Part shown: positions 51,325 through 60,244 of the stretch, in pieces
Layout of the letters: each line of letters begins with the position of its first letter
Position numbering within the stretch: the first letter of the stretch is position 1
Assembly: GCA_903642325.1 (NCBI GenBank)
Contig: CAHJWM010000013.1
Location: forward strand, 47,010-111,009
From: Myxococcales bacterium
Lineage (GTDB): Bacteria > Myxococcota_A > Polyangia > Polyangiales > Polyangiaceae
Length of the DNA: 64,000 bases
Direction: 5' to 3'
The notes under the pieces: model-generated
Seen by the model: the letters and a program-made list of their open reading frames with translations, nothing else
Databases searched by the model: none
Told to the model about the DNA's origin: nothing
Position numbers and translations under genes: made by a program

Positions 51325-54171
51325 ATGAGCGACGCGAACAACGACGAGCCAGCGCCAGAAAAGACCGAGCTCGGGACGGGTTATCAACCGGCCGAGGTCG
51401 AGCCCAAGTGGTACGCGTTTTGGCTGCAGCACGGCGTTTTCGAGGCGAGCATCGATCCGAACGACACGCGCCTGCCGTACACGATCACGCTCCCACCGCC
51501 GAACGTGACGGGGTCGTTGCATATGGGGCACGCGTTGGTCGTCACGATCGAGGACGTACTCGTTCGCCACAAGCGGATGCAGGGCCGCAATGCACTCTGG
51601 CAACCAGGCATTGATCACGCGGGCATCGCGACGCAGCTCGTGGTCGAGCGACAATTGGCGCGCGAGGGCAAGTCGCGCCATGACCTCGGTCGCTCGAAAT
51701 TCATCGAGCGAGTCTGGGAATGGAAGGCGCAGAGCGGCGGTCGCATCGCCGAGCAAATGCAAGTGCTCGGCGCCTCGGCCGACTGGAAGCGTTCGAAGTT
51801 CACGATGGATCCGGAGCTCCAGGCCGCCGTACGCGAGGCCTTCGTGCGCCTGCATGGCGAAGGTTTGATCTATCGCGCCACGCGTTTGATCAACTGGTGC
51901 ACTAGCTGCCGCACTGCGCTCAGTGACGTCGAGGTAGAAAGTGAAGAAGCCAATGGTGAGCTGTACGAGTTCGCGTATGCGGTGATCGACGCCGACGGCG
52001 GGGCGGGCGCAAACGAGCTCGTGGTGGCCACGACGCGACCCGAGACGATGCTGGGGGACACCGCGGTCGCCGTTCATCCGGATGACCCACGATATACCCA
52101 CTTACATGGCAAGAAACTCAAGCATCCGTTCGTCGACCGTGCCATCCCGATCATCACGGACGCAATTTTGGTCGACATGGCATTTGGCACGGGAGCCGTG
52201 AAAGTAACCCCGGGCCACGACTTCAACGACTTCGCCACCGGCAAGCGCCATCAGCTCGAGGAAATCAACATCTTGAACCTGGACGGCACGCTGAACGAGC
52301 GCACTGCACAGTTTCAGGGCTTGAGCGTGAAACAAGCGCGCAGCGCCGTGAAAAAGGCGCTCGCCGAGGCCGGCCTAGAGCGCGCCGCCAAGGCGCACAA
52401 ACTTCAGCTGCCCCGCTGCACGCGCTCCAGCACCGTGGTGGAGCCCATCATCTCCACGCAGTGGTTCGTGGACACGAAACCACTCGCCGAGCCCGCCTTG
52501 GCCGCCGTGCGCGACAAGCGCACGGAGATCATCCCCGCGGAATGGGAAAAGACGTACGAGCATTTTCTGACCAACATCCAAGATTGGTGCATCTCGCGCC
52601 AGCTGTGGTGGGGCCATCAGATCCCCGCATTCCACTGCCAGGACTGCAAGCACATCACCGTTACGCGCGAGGACCACCCGGGCGTGTGCGAAAAATGTCT
52701 GAGGTCCAATTTGGTCCAAGACCCAGACGTGTTGGACACATGGTTCTCGAGCGGCCTGTGGCCGTTCTCGACGCTGGGTTGGCCGAAACAAACCGCAGAG
52801 CTCGAGCGCTTCTACCCAACGACCGACCTGGAGACGGGCTACGATATACTGTTTTTCTGGGTGGCGCGCATGATGATGATGGGCCTCCACTTCATGGGTG
52901 AGGTCCCGTTCAAGCGCGTCTTACTGCACGGCATGATTGTCGATGAGACAGGCGACAAGATGGGGAAATTGAAGGGCAACACGCTCGACCCCGTCGACCT
53001 CATTTACGGCGCTGACTTCTCCGCCATCGTTCAAAAGACCATGCCGGACGCGCCCGTCGAAGAGGCGCTCGCAAAGTTTCGAAAGGCGTACCCATCGTCT
53101 GCACAAATGGGCAAAGGCTTCTCGGCGAGCGGGGCGGACGCGCTCCGCTTCACGCTGTGCAGCTACTCACCGCAGGCCAAGCGCATTGCGCTCTCCCCCG
53201 CGCGTGTGGACGGGTACCGCAAATTCTGCAACAAAATCTACAACGCGACCCGCTTCTCGTTGACCTATCTGGAGGGTCAGAGCGTCACGGTGGAAGACGC
53301 GCCTCCGCCCGCGGCGCTGCTCGTGAACCGTTGGATCTTGTCGCGGCTGGCGCACGCGGTCGAGGCCAGCACGCGTGGCATCGAGGACTATCGCCTCGAC
53401 GACGGTTCAGGGGCGCTCTACCATTTCTTCTGGGACGAATTTTGTGCCTGGTTCGTGGAGATGACCAAGCCGGTGTTCCTGCACGGCACGGCCGAAGAAC
53501 AGGCCGAAACGCGACGCGTTCTGGCGCACGTGCTCGAATCCGCGTTACGTGGGCTACACCCCTACGCGCCCTTCATTACGGAGGACTTGTGGCAGCGAAT
53601 TCCGCGGCCTTCCTCGCGGCCAATTTCTATTGCGCTCGCGCCCTACCCGAGCGCCGCCGACGGTCGGGTTGACCTGCAAGCCGAACGCGACATGGTCGCA
53701 TTGATGGCGGTGATCGGCGCCGCGCGCACGGTGCGCAGCGAGCATGAGATCGGCCCGAGCGATTCCGTGATGCTGGAGCTTCGCGCGGAGGCTCCAGCGC
53801 TTCGCGCTCTCTTGGAAGAACAGAGCCGCTTCATTTCGTTCTTGGTCCGCAGCGCGGGCGCACCTGCCGTCGTACCCTCGGGCGGGGAACGCCCGAAAGG
53901 CGCCGTGCTGACCGTAGCCGGAGACGTCGACGTGCTCGTGAACCTGCGCGGCCTGGTCGACCCCGTCAAAGAAACAGAGCGGGTCGAACGCAAACTGAAA
54001 AAGATTCAGAAGGACTTGGATGTGATGGCCAAGCGTCTCGGCAACGGCAGCTTCCTGAAGAATGCGCCCCCGGACGTGGTGCTGGAAGCGAATGCCCAAA
54101 AATCCGCGCTCGAACGCGAGCAAGCGAACCTCAGCGAAAGCCTGAAGTGGGTCGCCGAGCTCAAAGAGTGA
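51325..54171 (+). CDS. valS: Valyl-tRNA synthetase
   Basis: 948 residues, the usual ValRS length. Class I landmarks: HIGH motif as HMGH (66-69) after PPPNVTGSL, CP1 editing domain (about 190-330), anticodon-binding domain (about 640-800), and a C-terminal coiled-coil arm (VERKLKKIQKDLDVMAKRL). The KMSKS loop is altered: residues 545-552 read KMGKLKGN, losing the Ser residues. Both Lys are kept, so activity is likely. It activates valine, charges tRNA-Val and edits threonine. Confidence 0.95.
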   Translation: MSDANNDEPAPEKTELGTGYQPAEVEPKWYAFWLQHGVFEASIDPNDTRLPYTITLPPPNVTGSLHMGHALVVTIEDVLVRHKRMQGRNALWQPGIDHAGIATQLVVERQLAREGKSRHDLGRSKFIERVWEWKAQSGGRIAEQMQVLGASADWKRSKFTMDPELQAAVREAFVRLHGEGLIYRATRLINWCTSCRTALSDVEVESEEANGELYEFAYAVIDADGGAGANELVVATTRPETMLGDTAVAVHPDDPRYTHLHGKKLKHPFVDRAIPIITDAILVDMAFGTGAVKVTPGHDFNDFATGKRHQLEEINILNLDGTLNERTAQFQGLSVKQARSAVKKALAEAGLERAAKAHKLQLPRCTRSSTVVEPIISTQWFVDTKPLAEPALAAVRDKRTEIIPAEWEKTYEHFLTNIQDWCISRQLWWGHQIPAFHCQDCKHITVTREDHPGVCEKCLRSNLVQDPDVLDTWFSSGLWPFSTLGWPKQTAELERFYPTTDLETGYDILFFWVARMMMMGLHFMGEVPFKRVLLHGMIVDETGDKMGKLKGNTLDPVDLIYGADFSAIVQKTMPDAPVEEALAKFRKAYPSSAQMGKGFSASGADALRFTLCSYSPQAKRIALSPARVDGYRKFCNKIYNATRFSLTYLEGQSVTVEDAPPPAALLVNRWILSRLAHAVEASTRGIEDYRLDDGSGALYHFFWDEFCAWFVEMTKPVFLHGTAEEQAETRRVLAHVLESALRGLHPYAPFITEDLWQRIPRPSSRPISIALAPYPSAADGRVDLQAERDMVALMAVIGAARTVRSEHEIGPSDSVMLELRAEAPALRALLEEQSRFISFLVRSAGAPAVVPSGGERPKGAVLTVAGDVDVLVNLRGLVDPVKETERVERKLKKIQKDLDVMAKRLGNGSFLKNAPPDVVLEANAQKSALEREQANLSESLKWVAELKE

Positions 54172-54177
54172 GCGCTC

Positions 54178-56469
54178 TCACTCGGTCGAGAATCGCGGCA
54201 ACCCGATGGCCAGGAATGCCGGGTCGAAGCTGAGTAGTGGTTCGAGCCCGCTCTCGAGGGAAAAACGAAAGCCGGCGTCGAACGCGCCGCTCGGTAACGC
54301 CCCGCGTAAAAGGACGGCGCTCGCCGAAGAGCCCAATTTTATATCCAAGCCGAGACGAGCGTCACGGCGTAAGCCCAAAGCCGGGCGGCAGACGGCGAGC
54401 TTTTTCTGTGCGCAGGTCGAATCGGCTTGCAATGCCTCGAGCTCACGAGCCCACAGCTCGAACCAAACGATGGCCGCTTCGCCCTTCGCCGCCGCCGCCA
54501 AAGCCGCTAGCTCTGCGCGCGCTTTTGGCAAAGCGTCCGGCCTGGCCCCCTGCACGCCGAGCACCAACTGATAGCCCCGAATCAGCGTGAGCATGTCCTC
54601 CGCACGCCGCAGATCCGGAGGCAAATTTGCGTCAGCGGCGCCGAGCAAGATCTTTCGCGCTTGGTCGAAGCGTTCACCATGGGCGAGCGCCCCAGACGCG
54701 TCGAGCACGGCCCGCAGCGCAAGATCTGGGGGAATGTTGTCACTGAGCAGCTGCCCGGCGACGCGAGACAATAGTTGATAGGCGCGCGGGGACGGGTCAA
54801 AGATCGCGTCCGCCTCCGCCACGCCCAACACGAGCCGCGCGCGGTCCAAGGACGAGCCTTGCGACCCCGTCATGGTCTCCGCAAGCTCGGTGCGCGCCGC
54901 GTCCATTCGCCACGATTGCCCGCTAGTGACGGCGGCCCACGTCTGGATAGCGGCGTGCGGCACGCGCAACGGTGGGACCAGCTGCTCCGCAGAAACCGCA
55001 TCGAGCAAACTAGAAACGTCCATTTGATGCGACAGGGTAGCCGCTACCGCCAAGACGCCGGCCTGCGTAAAGCGATCCGAGCCCGCTGCCGCGAGCGTCG
55101 AGGCGCGAGCGACGAGGGCGCGCGCTTCCGTTTCACTGCGCCGCCCCGAAGCCGAGTGAACGGCGCCGCCGCGCACGGTTTCTAGAAACAACGCGAGCCC
55201 CTCGAGCCACGGCGAGCCGGCGGCCATGCTTAGAATTTCCGCCCGCAGCGCCGAGACCCGCGCTGCGCTGTCCTCAGCACTGAGCGCGCCGCGCGACAAG
55301 TCAGACGCGGCTTCCTGTAGCCAAGGCAACACGTGCCGGAGCGCGACGTAGACTTCGACGGCTTCGTCATCACGGCCCATTCCGCTTTGCCAGGCCGCAT
55401 CGAGCAGCCCGCGCGCCGACTTCACGGCGTCGGACGAACGAAAGGCCAACGCGCAGAGCGAAGGACTCCCCACGTCGAGCGGCAGCCCCGGACAAGCCGG
55501 ATTATCGACCATCGTTTCGGCGCCGACCGCGGCCAAGTCCAGGCGTTGCGGCGCCGCTCGCAGGTCGGCTGCCGTCAGCGCCGCGCGCGCCTCTGCGGCA
55601 CGGCCTAACCGCAACCAGGCTCGGGCTCGGACTAACCGCGTTCCGGCGCCCTCGCTGGCGAGCGCCGGTGCCGTTGCGACCCGTGCGCTCTCGATCACGC
55701 GCTCGAGCGCAGCCATCGACCCTGCGCGCGGCGGATGTCGTGCATCGAGGCTCAGCTCGGCTACGACGCGAGCCGCAGCGGCAGAGTCGCCGCTCCGCGC
55801 CAACTCCCGGGCGTAATCCAAGCGATTGTCCAAGCTGGGCTCGGAGCTGGCCAGGAGCTCACGGGCCAAGAGCACGATTTCGCGTCGGTCGACCGCGACG
55901 GCGGCGCGGGCAACCAAGCGACAAATCAATGCCGTCGCCTTGCCCGGCGTGGCTGCGTCCGCGGCTCGGTCACGCAAAAAATTCAGCGCCGCGCGCCGGG
56001 CCAGCTCGCCGACGACCGCGACGCGCGCCGCATCGGGGCTCGCTCCGCTGCGGACGACTGCAGGCTCGAGCCCAATGCTCCCCGTGAGCTCGTCGCTACC
56101 AGCCGAGGTCGTTGCGAGCGCGAACAACGCGCGCGGCGAGGTGCCTCCTGAGACCAAATGTAGAAGAGGCAAACTCTCGACCAGTGGACTGTCGTCGCTA
56201 TGTACGGATAGCTTGCGCTCGGCATCGAGCGCGGCGTACCGCGACAGCAAGCGCTGCTGCGCATCCACGGAAAGCGCGGCCAGCACGGGCTCGGGGCGAG
56301 GTATCGAGCGCAGGGCACGCACTAAACGCGCGCGCGAAGTGCCAGGCAGCGCGGAACTCGAGGGCGGTTCCAGCGCGCGTGCCGTCTTGGTCGGTGCCTT
56401 GACGCCGCCGCAGCACGGCATCGCCGTGCACAGCGCGAGGAGCAGGTGGGCCGGCGCCAGACTCCGCAT
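54178..56469 (-). CDS. Large helical-repeat lipoprotein of unknown function
   Basis: 763 residues. The signal peptide ends near Cys19-Cys20 (TAMPCCGG), so it is probably an outer-membrane lipoprotein. Nearly the whole chain is Ala/Leu/Arg-rich amphipathic helices with TPR-like spacing (for example RARAWLRLGRAAEARAAL), implying an alpha-solenoid scaffold. No catalytic motif is visible. Its start overlaps the stop of the upstream barrel gene by one base, so the two are co-expressed and may form a periplasmic or outer-membrane complex. Confidence 0.8.
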   Translation of the reverse strand: MRSLAPAHLLLALCTAMPCCGGVKAPTKTARALEPPSSSALPGTSRARLVRALRSIPRPEPVLAALSVDAQQRLLSRYAALDAERKLSVHSDDSPLVESLPLLHLVSGGTSPRALFALATTSAGSDELTGSIGLEPAVVRSGASPDAARVAVVGELARRAALNFLRDRAADAATPGKATALICRLVARAAVAVDRREIVLLARELLASSEPSLDNRLDYARELARSGDSAAAARVVAELSLDARHPPRAGSMAALERVIESARVATAPALASEGAGTRLVRARAWLRLGRAAEARAALTAADLRAAPQRLDLAAVGAETMVDNPACPGLPLDVGSPSLCALAFRSSDAVKSARGLLDAAWQSGMGRDDEAVEVYVALRHVLPWLQEAASDLSRGALSAEDSAARVSALRAEILSMAAGSPWLEGLALFLETVRGGAVHSASGRRSETEARALVARASTLAAAGSDRFTQAGVLAVAATLSHQMDVSSLLDAVSAEQLVPPLRVPHAAIQTWAAVTSGQSWRMDAARTELAETMTGSQGSSLDRARLVLGVAEADAIFDPSPRAYQLLSRVAGQLLSDNIPPDLALRAVLDASGALAHGERFDQARKILLGAADANLPPDLRRAEDMLTLIRGYQLVLGVQGARPDALPKARAELAALAAAAKGEAAIVWFELWARELEALQADSTCAQKKLAVCRPALGLRRDARLGLDIKLGSSASAVLLRGALPSGAFDAGFRFSLESGLEPLLSFDPAFLAIGLPRFSTE

Positions 56470-57245
56470 CAGAACCGAAATTGCCCCATGAAGCCGACGT
56501 TCCGCACATCCAACGTGCCATCGTTGCCGAAGGCATTCGGGAATTCCAAGTCCACGCCAATATGACTGCTCTTGCCTACCGCAAACAGTACGCCGCCTTC
56601 GAGGGCGATGGCAAAGCGGTCGGAAAAGCGCTCGAGCGGCCCGTTCACACCGCCGCCGACGAACGGCACCACCACGTCCGTGCTTTGAAAATAAAACCAG
56701 AAGGGCAAGCCGATGCCGTTCTCATTGCCTTGATCGCGGTGATTCAATCGAAGGTAAAGCCCAGGGTCGTAAACGAAAGCAACCCGCTCGGTGATGTTGG
56801 CACGGCCCAAGACGCCCAGCTGCACGCCTGCCCAAAGGTCTGGGCTCAGTTGGTGAAAGGGTATGCCTGCATGCAAGTCGACTTCGTAATCGTGACCCTC
56901 CGCGAGACGAATCACGGAACCGAAGCCGACGTCGTTATAAGTGTCCCGAAACTTCGCGTTCTGCACGCCCGTGTTGAAGCGCGGGCCCACCGCATGCGTA
57001 ACACCCAGCATCACGTCATCGGTCACACCCCAGAAAAAGTCGAGCGGGAAAGTGACCGGTTTGAAGGCCGAGCCGCGCGACATATTGATGCGCATCAGCA
57101 CCGGCCGCGCTGGCTCACCGGTCAGCTCGAAGCCGCCCTTCGGCAATAAAAAACTTTGTCGCGTCCACTCCTGCCCGAGAGCGTGGCGAGGAAGCAGGCC
57201 GAGCGTCATGATCAGAGCAAGGCTTGGGAGCTTAGGCGGGGTCAC
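56469..57245 (-). CDS. Small outer-membrane beta-barrel protein
   Basis: 258 residues with a signal peptide ending HALGQ (cleavage near residue 24). The body consists of alternating amphipathic strands (VMLGVTHAVGP, DYEVDLHAGIPFHQL, GVQLGVLGRANI, FAIALEGGVLFAVG) and ends in Gly-Gln-Phe-Arg-Phe with a C-terminal Phe, as outer-membrane barrels do for BAM recognition. Its size suggests 10-12 strands. It forms an operon with the lipoprotein gene downstream. Transported substrate unknown. Confidence 0.82.
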   Translation of the reverse strand: MTPPKLPSLALIMTLGLLPRHALGQEWTRQSFLLPKGGFELTGEPARPVLMRINMSRGSAFKPVTFPLDFFWGVTDDVMLGVTHAVGPRFNTGVQNAKFRDTYNDVGFGSVIRLAEGHDYEVDLHAGIPFHQLSPDLWAGVQLGVLGRANITERVAFVYDPGLYLRLNHRDQGNENGIGLPFWFYFQSTDVVVPFVGGGVNGPLERFSDRFAIALEGGVLFAVGKSSHIGVDLEFPNAFGNDGTLDVRNVGFMGQFRF

Positions 57246-57307
57246 GGCGCCGGGAGGCTAACACTCAACCCGGAGCCCATGGCAAGCCCGTCGCCCGCTC
57301 ACGACCT

Positions 57308-58837
57308 TCAGCTCGGGCTGAACATGATTGGATAATTCACGCTGACGATTCCATTGTCGGGGCTCGGGAACGAGAGCCCGTAGAACGCTTGCACCACGCA
57401 CGAGACAACGCTCGCATCCGGTATGTCACTGCCGCCATTGCGAACGTTCGACACGCGGCCTTCGCGACTGATCACGAAGCGTGCCGTGACGCGCCCCGTA
57501 AGGTTCGGGTTCGAACGCAGACCATCTTCGTAACATTGGCGAAAGCGGCCGTAATTTTGACGCACGATGCGCTGCACGACCTCCGGAGGCAGGCGACCGC
57601 TGACCTGCGTCGTGCCCGCTGGAGTGATGTGCGGAGCGCCGCTCTTGTGCGTGCCTCCGAGGCGACCGAGGTCCTTGCCGAATCCGTTCGGCCCGCAGTT
57701 GCCGGTGCCGCACGTTGCGACGCCCTCCAGGCCGACCCCCCGCCCGTGTCCGCCACCGCCATTGTCTAGCCCCGCCAAACGCAGCCCGTTGCCGCCCGAC
57801 TCGCCGATTTCGTCACCGAACAGGTTGCCCTCGGCATCGGCTGCGTCATGGCCCAACGCCGGGTCGCGAGCAAACGGCGAGCTCGCGCTGCCCGCCGCGC
57901 TCGCTAGTGAGCCGAGCAGATCGATCATGCCGAAGCTTCGCGCCACGTCCAGCACTTGGGCCCGCGAAAGCTCGCTCGTGGGGGCATCCCCACGCACTGC
58001 CGCGCGCCGATTCAGCACTGGCGCGTTCAGCTTGCCGAGCGCACCTTCGCGCCCTGTGGCGCCCGGGGCCGGAGCGCCGGGCTCGGCATTCTTCGCTCCC
58101 GACTCGTTCTTCTCGAGCTCCTGCTCGAGGTTCCGTTCGGCACTCGCGTTCAAGTACTGCTTCATCGTGTACAGACGCTCGGCGTCGAGGTCCTCACCGT
58201 CGTTCAAGCCCAGCGCGGGCAGCCAGAACGCGAAGCTTCCGAGCAGGCCCGCCGCGACGGTGAAGCTGATCCCCAATGCGGACACCAACGACCGCTCCAG
58301 GCTACTGAAGCCAGCGCGTGGCGTGCGCTGGGCAGCGGCCACGTCGGCGATTCGAAACTTGAGCAGACCCAATTGCAGCTCGACGGCCGTCCCCACCTGA
58401 AGGGTCATACTGGCCGCGTCCGTGGAGGCAGGGCCAGCATCGCCGCGCTGCAGAATCAGCGCGCGTGCGCGCGGCGGAACTGTTACCTGTGTCGCACCGC
58501 CGCGCATTCCGACCAGCTGCACGCGCGCCGCACCAAGGGCCTCGGCCGACAGCTCGAAGTCGACCGGCCACTTTGCCGAGCCCTCACCGATCACGAAATC
58601 ATGGCGCGCGGACAGGTGCCGCGCGAGTAGGACGGTCGAGCCCCACACCGCCGTGACCTCCACGGCGCGCCGCCCTGGTCGCTCGAACGCGCCGGGCTCG
58701 AGCGCGGTGAGCTGCTGAATCACATGCGTCGGCGGATCCGGTTCGAAAGCGCGAGCGGCGTCCAGTTGGCGGCGGAAGTCGCTCGCGATTCGAGGCCGTG
58801 CATCGAATGCATACTCTGACGGATGAAGCGTGGTCAT
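57308..58837 (-). CDS. AgmX/PglI-type TonB-like envelope protein
   Basis: 509 residues. The N-terminal half is cytoplasmic and partly beta-rich, perhaps a FHA-like or sensory fold (SMTLQVGTAVELQLG). One membrane helix lies at about 184-206, followed by a periplasmic Gly/Ala/Asn-rich linker of about 200 residues. Residues 418-509 are an AgmX/PglI-type C-terminal domain, which has a TonB-like look: IVRQNYGRFRQCYEDGL, LTGRVTARFVISREGRV, ASVVSCVVQAFYGL. In Myxococcus xanthus, AgmX/PglI-type proteins take part in gliding motility and related envelope-spanning machines. Here it lies alone, so its machine is unknown. Confidence 0.85.
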   Translation of the reverse strand: MTTLHPSEYAFDARPRIASDFRRQLDAARAFEPDPPTHVIQQLTALEPGAFERPGRRAVEVTAVWGSTVLLARHLSARHDFVIGEGSAKWPVDFELSAEALGAARVQLVGMRGGATQVTVPPRARALILQRGDAGPASTDAASMTLQVGTAVELQLGLLKFRIADVAAAQRTPRAGFSSLERSLVSALGISFTVAAGLLGSFAFWLPALGLNDGEDLDAERLYTMKQYLNASAERNLEQELEKNESGAKNAEPGAPAPGATGREGALGKLNAPVLNRRAAVRGDAPTSELSRAQVLDVARSFGMIDLLGSLASAAGSASSPFARDPALGHDAADAEGNLFGDEIGESGGNGLRLAGLDNGGGGHGRGVGLEGVATCGTGNCGPNGFGKDLGRLGGTHKSGAPHITPAGTTQVSGRLPPEVVQRIVRQNYGRFRQCYEDGLRSNPNLTGRVTARFVISREGRVSNVRNGGSDIPDASVVSCVVQAFYGLSFPSPDNGIVSVNYPIMFSPS

Positions 58838-59208
58838 GAATGGAATGCTCCCGTTTGTTCACGCGACGATACGAGCCGCGAGCCGCCGCGCGCCGAGAGC
58901 GCAAATGTCGGAAGCTCGCTCACGGCGAAACCTTCGCCGCGGCAACGTGTCATTCGGTATCGCCTAAGCAGACAGCGGCGCGCAGTCCGAAGTTCCAAAG
59001 AATCTGGCGCCCCGCGGAGCGTTCGAGAGAGCTCGAGACACGAGCTCGAAGTCCGGCGCCAAGCCAACCCGCGTCGCGCCGACTCGGCTGACGGCCCCAT
59101 TTTGTGCGTACACTCACGTACCCCGACAGCTCGCTCCTTGGCTCACGTAGACAGGCGCGTGCCCCACGGATAGCGAACCGTGATATCTTGAATCCGAGGA
59201 TCGCGAGC
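58838..59208. other. Divergent intergenic region
   Basis: 371 bp between the AgmX-type gene and the FHA-GGDEF gene. The GGDEF frame is open back to 59104, but the extra 35 residues are poor and a ribosome site supports the later start. Minus-strand frames in this stretch are Arg/Ser-rich and domain-free. No clear promoter was identified. Confidence 0.45.
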
Positions 59209-60144
59209 GTGTCCGAGGAAAAGCTGCCCTTACCGTACCTCTCCGATGATCCGGACGAGCGCACTGCCATCGTCAGCTTGTCAGAGCTGCGCAACGCCCC
59301 GCGCCGGCAGGCGAAGGATCGACACCTTTTGGTACGCGTCAAGGGCGCGGAGCTCGGCCGCGTCGCACGTCTGCCTCGCGAACAGTTCCGCATCGGGCGC
59401 AGTCAAGAATGCGAGCTGTGGTTGGGGGACGATGGGGTGAGCCGCAAGCACGCGCGTGTCGTGCAAGAGGCGGGCGCCTTCTTGATCGAAGATACCGAGT
59501 CGGCCAACGGCACGTTCGTGCAGGGCCAGCGGGTGACGCGTCAGCTGCTGCGCGACGGCGACGTGCTCCAATTCGGTCCGACCGCCGTGTTTCGTTACAC
59601 CGTCACCGACGAAAGCCAGGAAGCTCTCCTGCAGCAACTGTACGACGCTAGCGTTACCGACGCGCTCACCGGCGCGCACAATCGCGAGCACTTCGACACG
59701 CAGCTGCGGAGCGAGCTTTCTTACGCGCGACGCCACAAGGCCGACGTATCCTTGGCCTTCTTCGATGTCGATCACTTCAAAGCGGTCAACGATACCTACG
59801 GTCATCCTGCCGGTGATGCCGTGCTGCTCAGCTTGGCAAACACGGTTCGCAACATGATCCGCAACGAAGACGTGTTCGCGCGCTACGGAGGCGAAGAGTT
59901 TGCGCTGATCCTACGCGGCATCGACTGCGCGGGCGCCAACACGGCTGGCGAGCGTTTGCGTGAAAGGATCGAGGCGATGCGCGTCCCAACGGACGCGGGA
60001 GAGCTGAACGTGACCGTGAGCGTCGGCTGCTCTTCGTTTGCTGACCTGGAAGACAAGACACCCGAGTCGCTGGTCAGCACAGCGGACAAGCGGCTGTACG
60101 CGGCCAAGCGCTCGGGCCGAAATCGCGTGATCTCACAGGGCTGA
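59209..60144 (+). CDS. FHA-domain diguanylate cyclase (GGDEF) with I-site
   Basis: 311 residues from GTG 59209, with GAGGA at 59195-59199; GTG 59104 opens the frame earlier. An FHA phosphothreonine-binding domain occupies about 38-130 (FRIGRSQECEL, GVSRKHARV, ESANGTFVQG). The GGDEF domain follows at about 145-310 with DxD-type metal residues in FFDVDHFKAVNDTYGH and the active site RYGGEEFALIL. RNED (218-221) lies five residues before GGEEF (227-231), the exact spacing of the RxxD product-inhibition site. It should make c-di-GMP, be held back by c-di-GMP, and respond through FHA to Ser/Thr-kinase signalling. No membrane segment. Confidence 0.93.
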   Translation: MSEEKLPLPYLSDDPDERTAIVSLSELRNAPRRQAKDRHLLVRVKGAELGRVARLPREQFRIGRSQECELWLGDDGVSRKHARVVQEAGAFLIEDTESANGTFVQGQRVTRQLLRDGDVLQFGPTAVFRYTVTDESQEALLQQLYDASVTDALTGAHNREHFDTQLRSELSYARRHKADVSLAFFDVDHFKAVNDTYGHPAGDAVLLSLANTVRNMIRNEDVFARYGGEEFALILRGIDCAGANTAGERLRERIEAMRVPTDAGELNVTVSVGCSSFADLEDKTPESLVSTADKRLYAAKRSGRNRVISQG

Positions 60145-60244
60145 ACGCTCGCTCGTGGGCTTAGCCTGGGCGGGGGCGCCTACCCCGCTTGCGAAGCGGC
60201 GGTTTGCTACTTGCGGGACGAGGCATTAGGACTCTCCGCCGCGC

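Noticed and set aside
50809..52101. 430-codon minus-strand open frame
   Set aside because: It lies antisense to ppa and valS, both certain genes, and its His/Arg/Val-rich translation has no domain; it is a shadow of GC-rich codon use.
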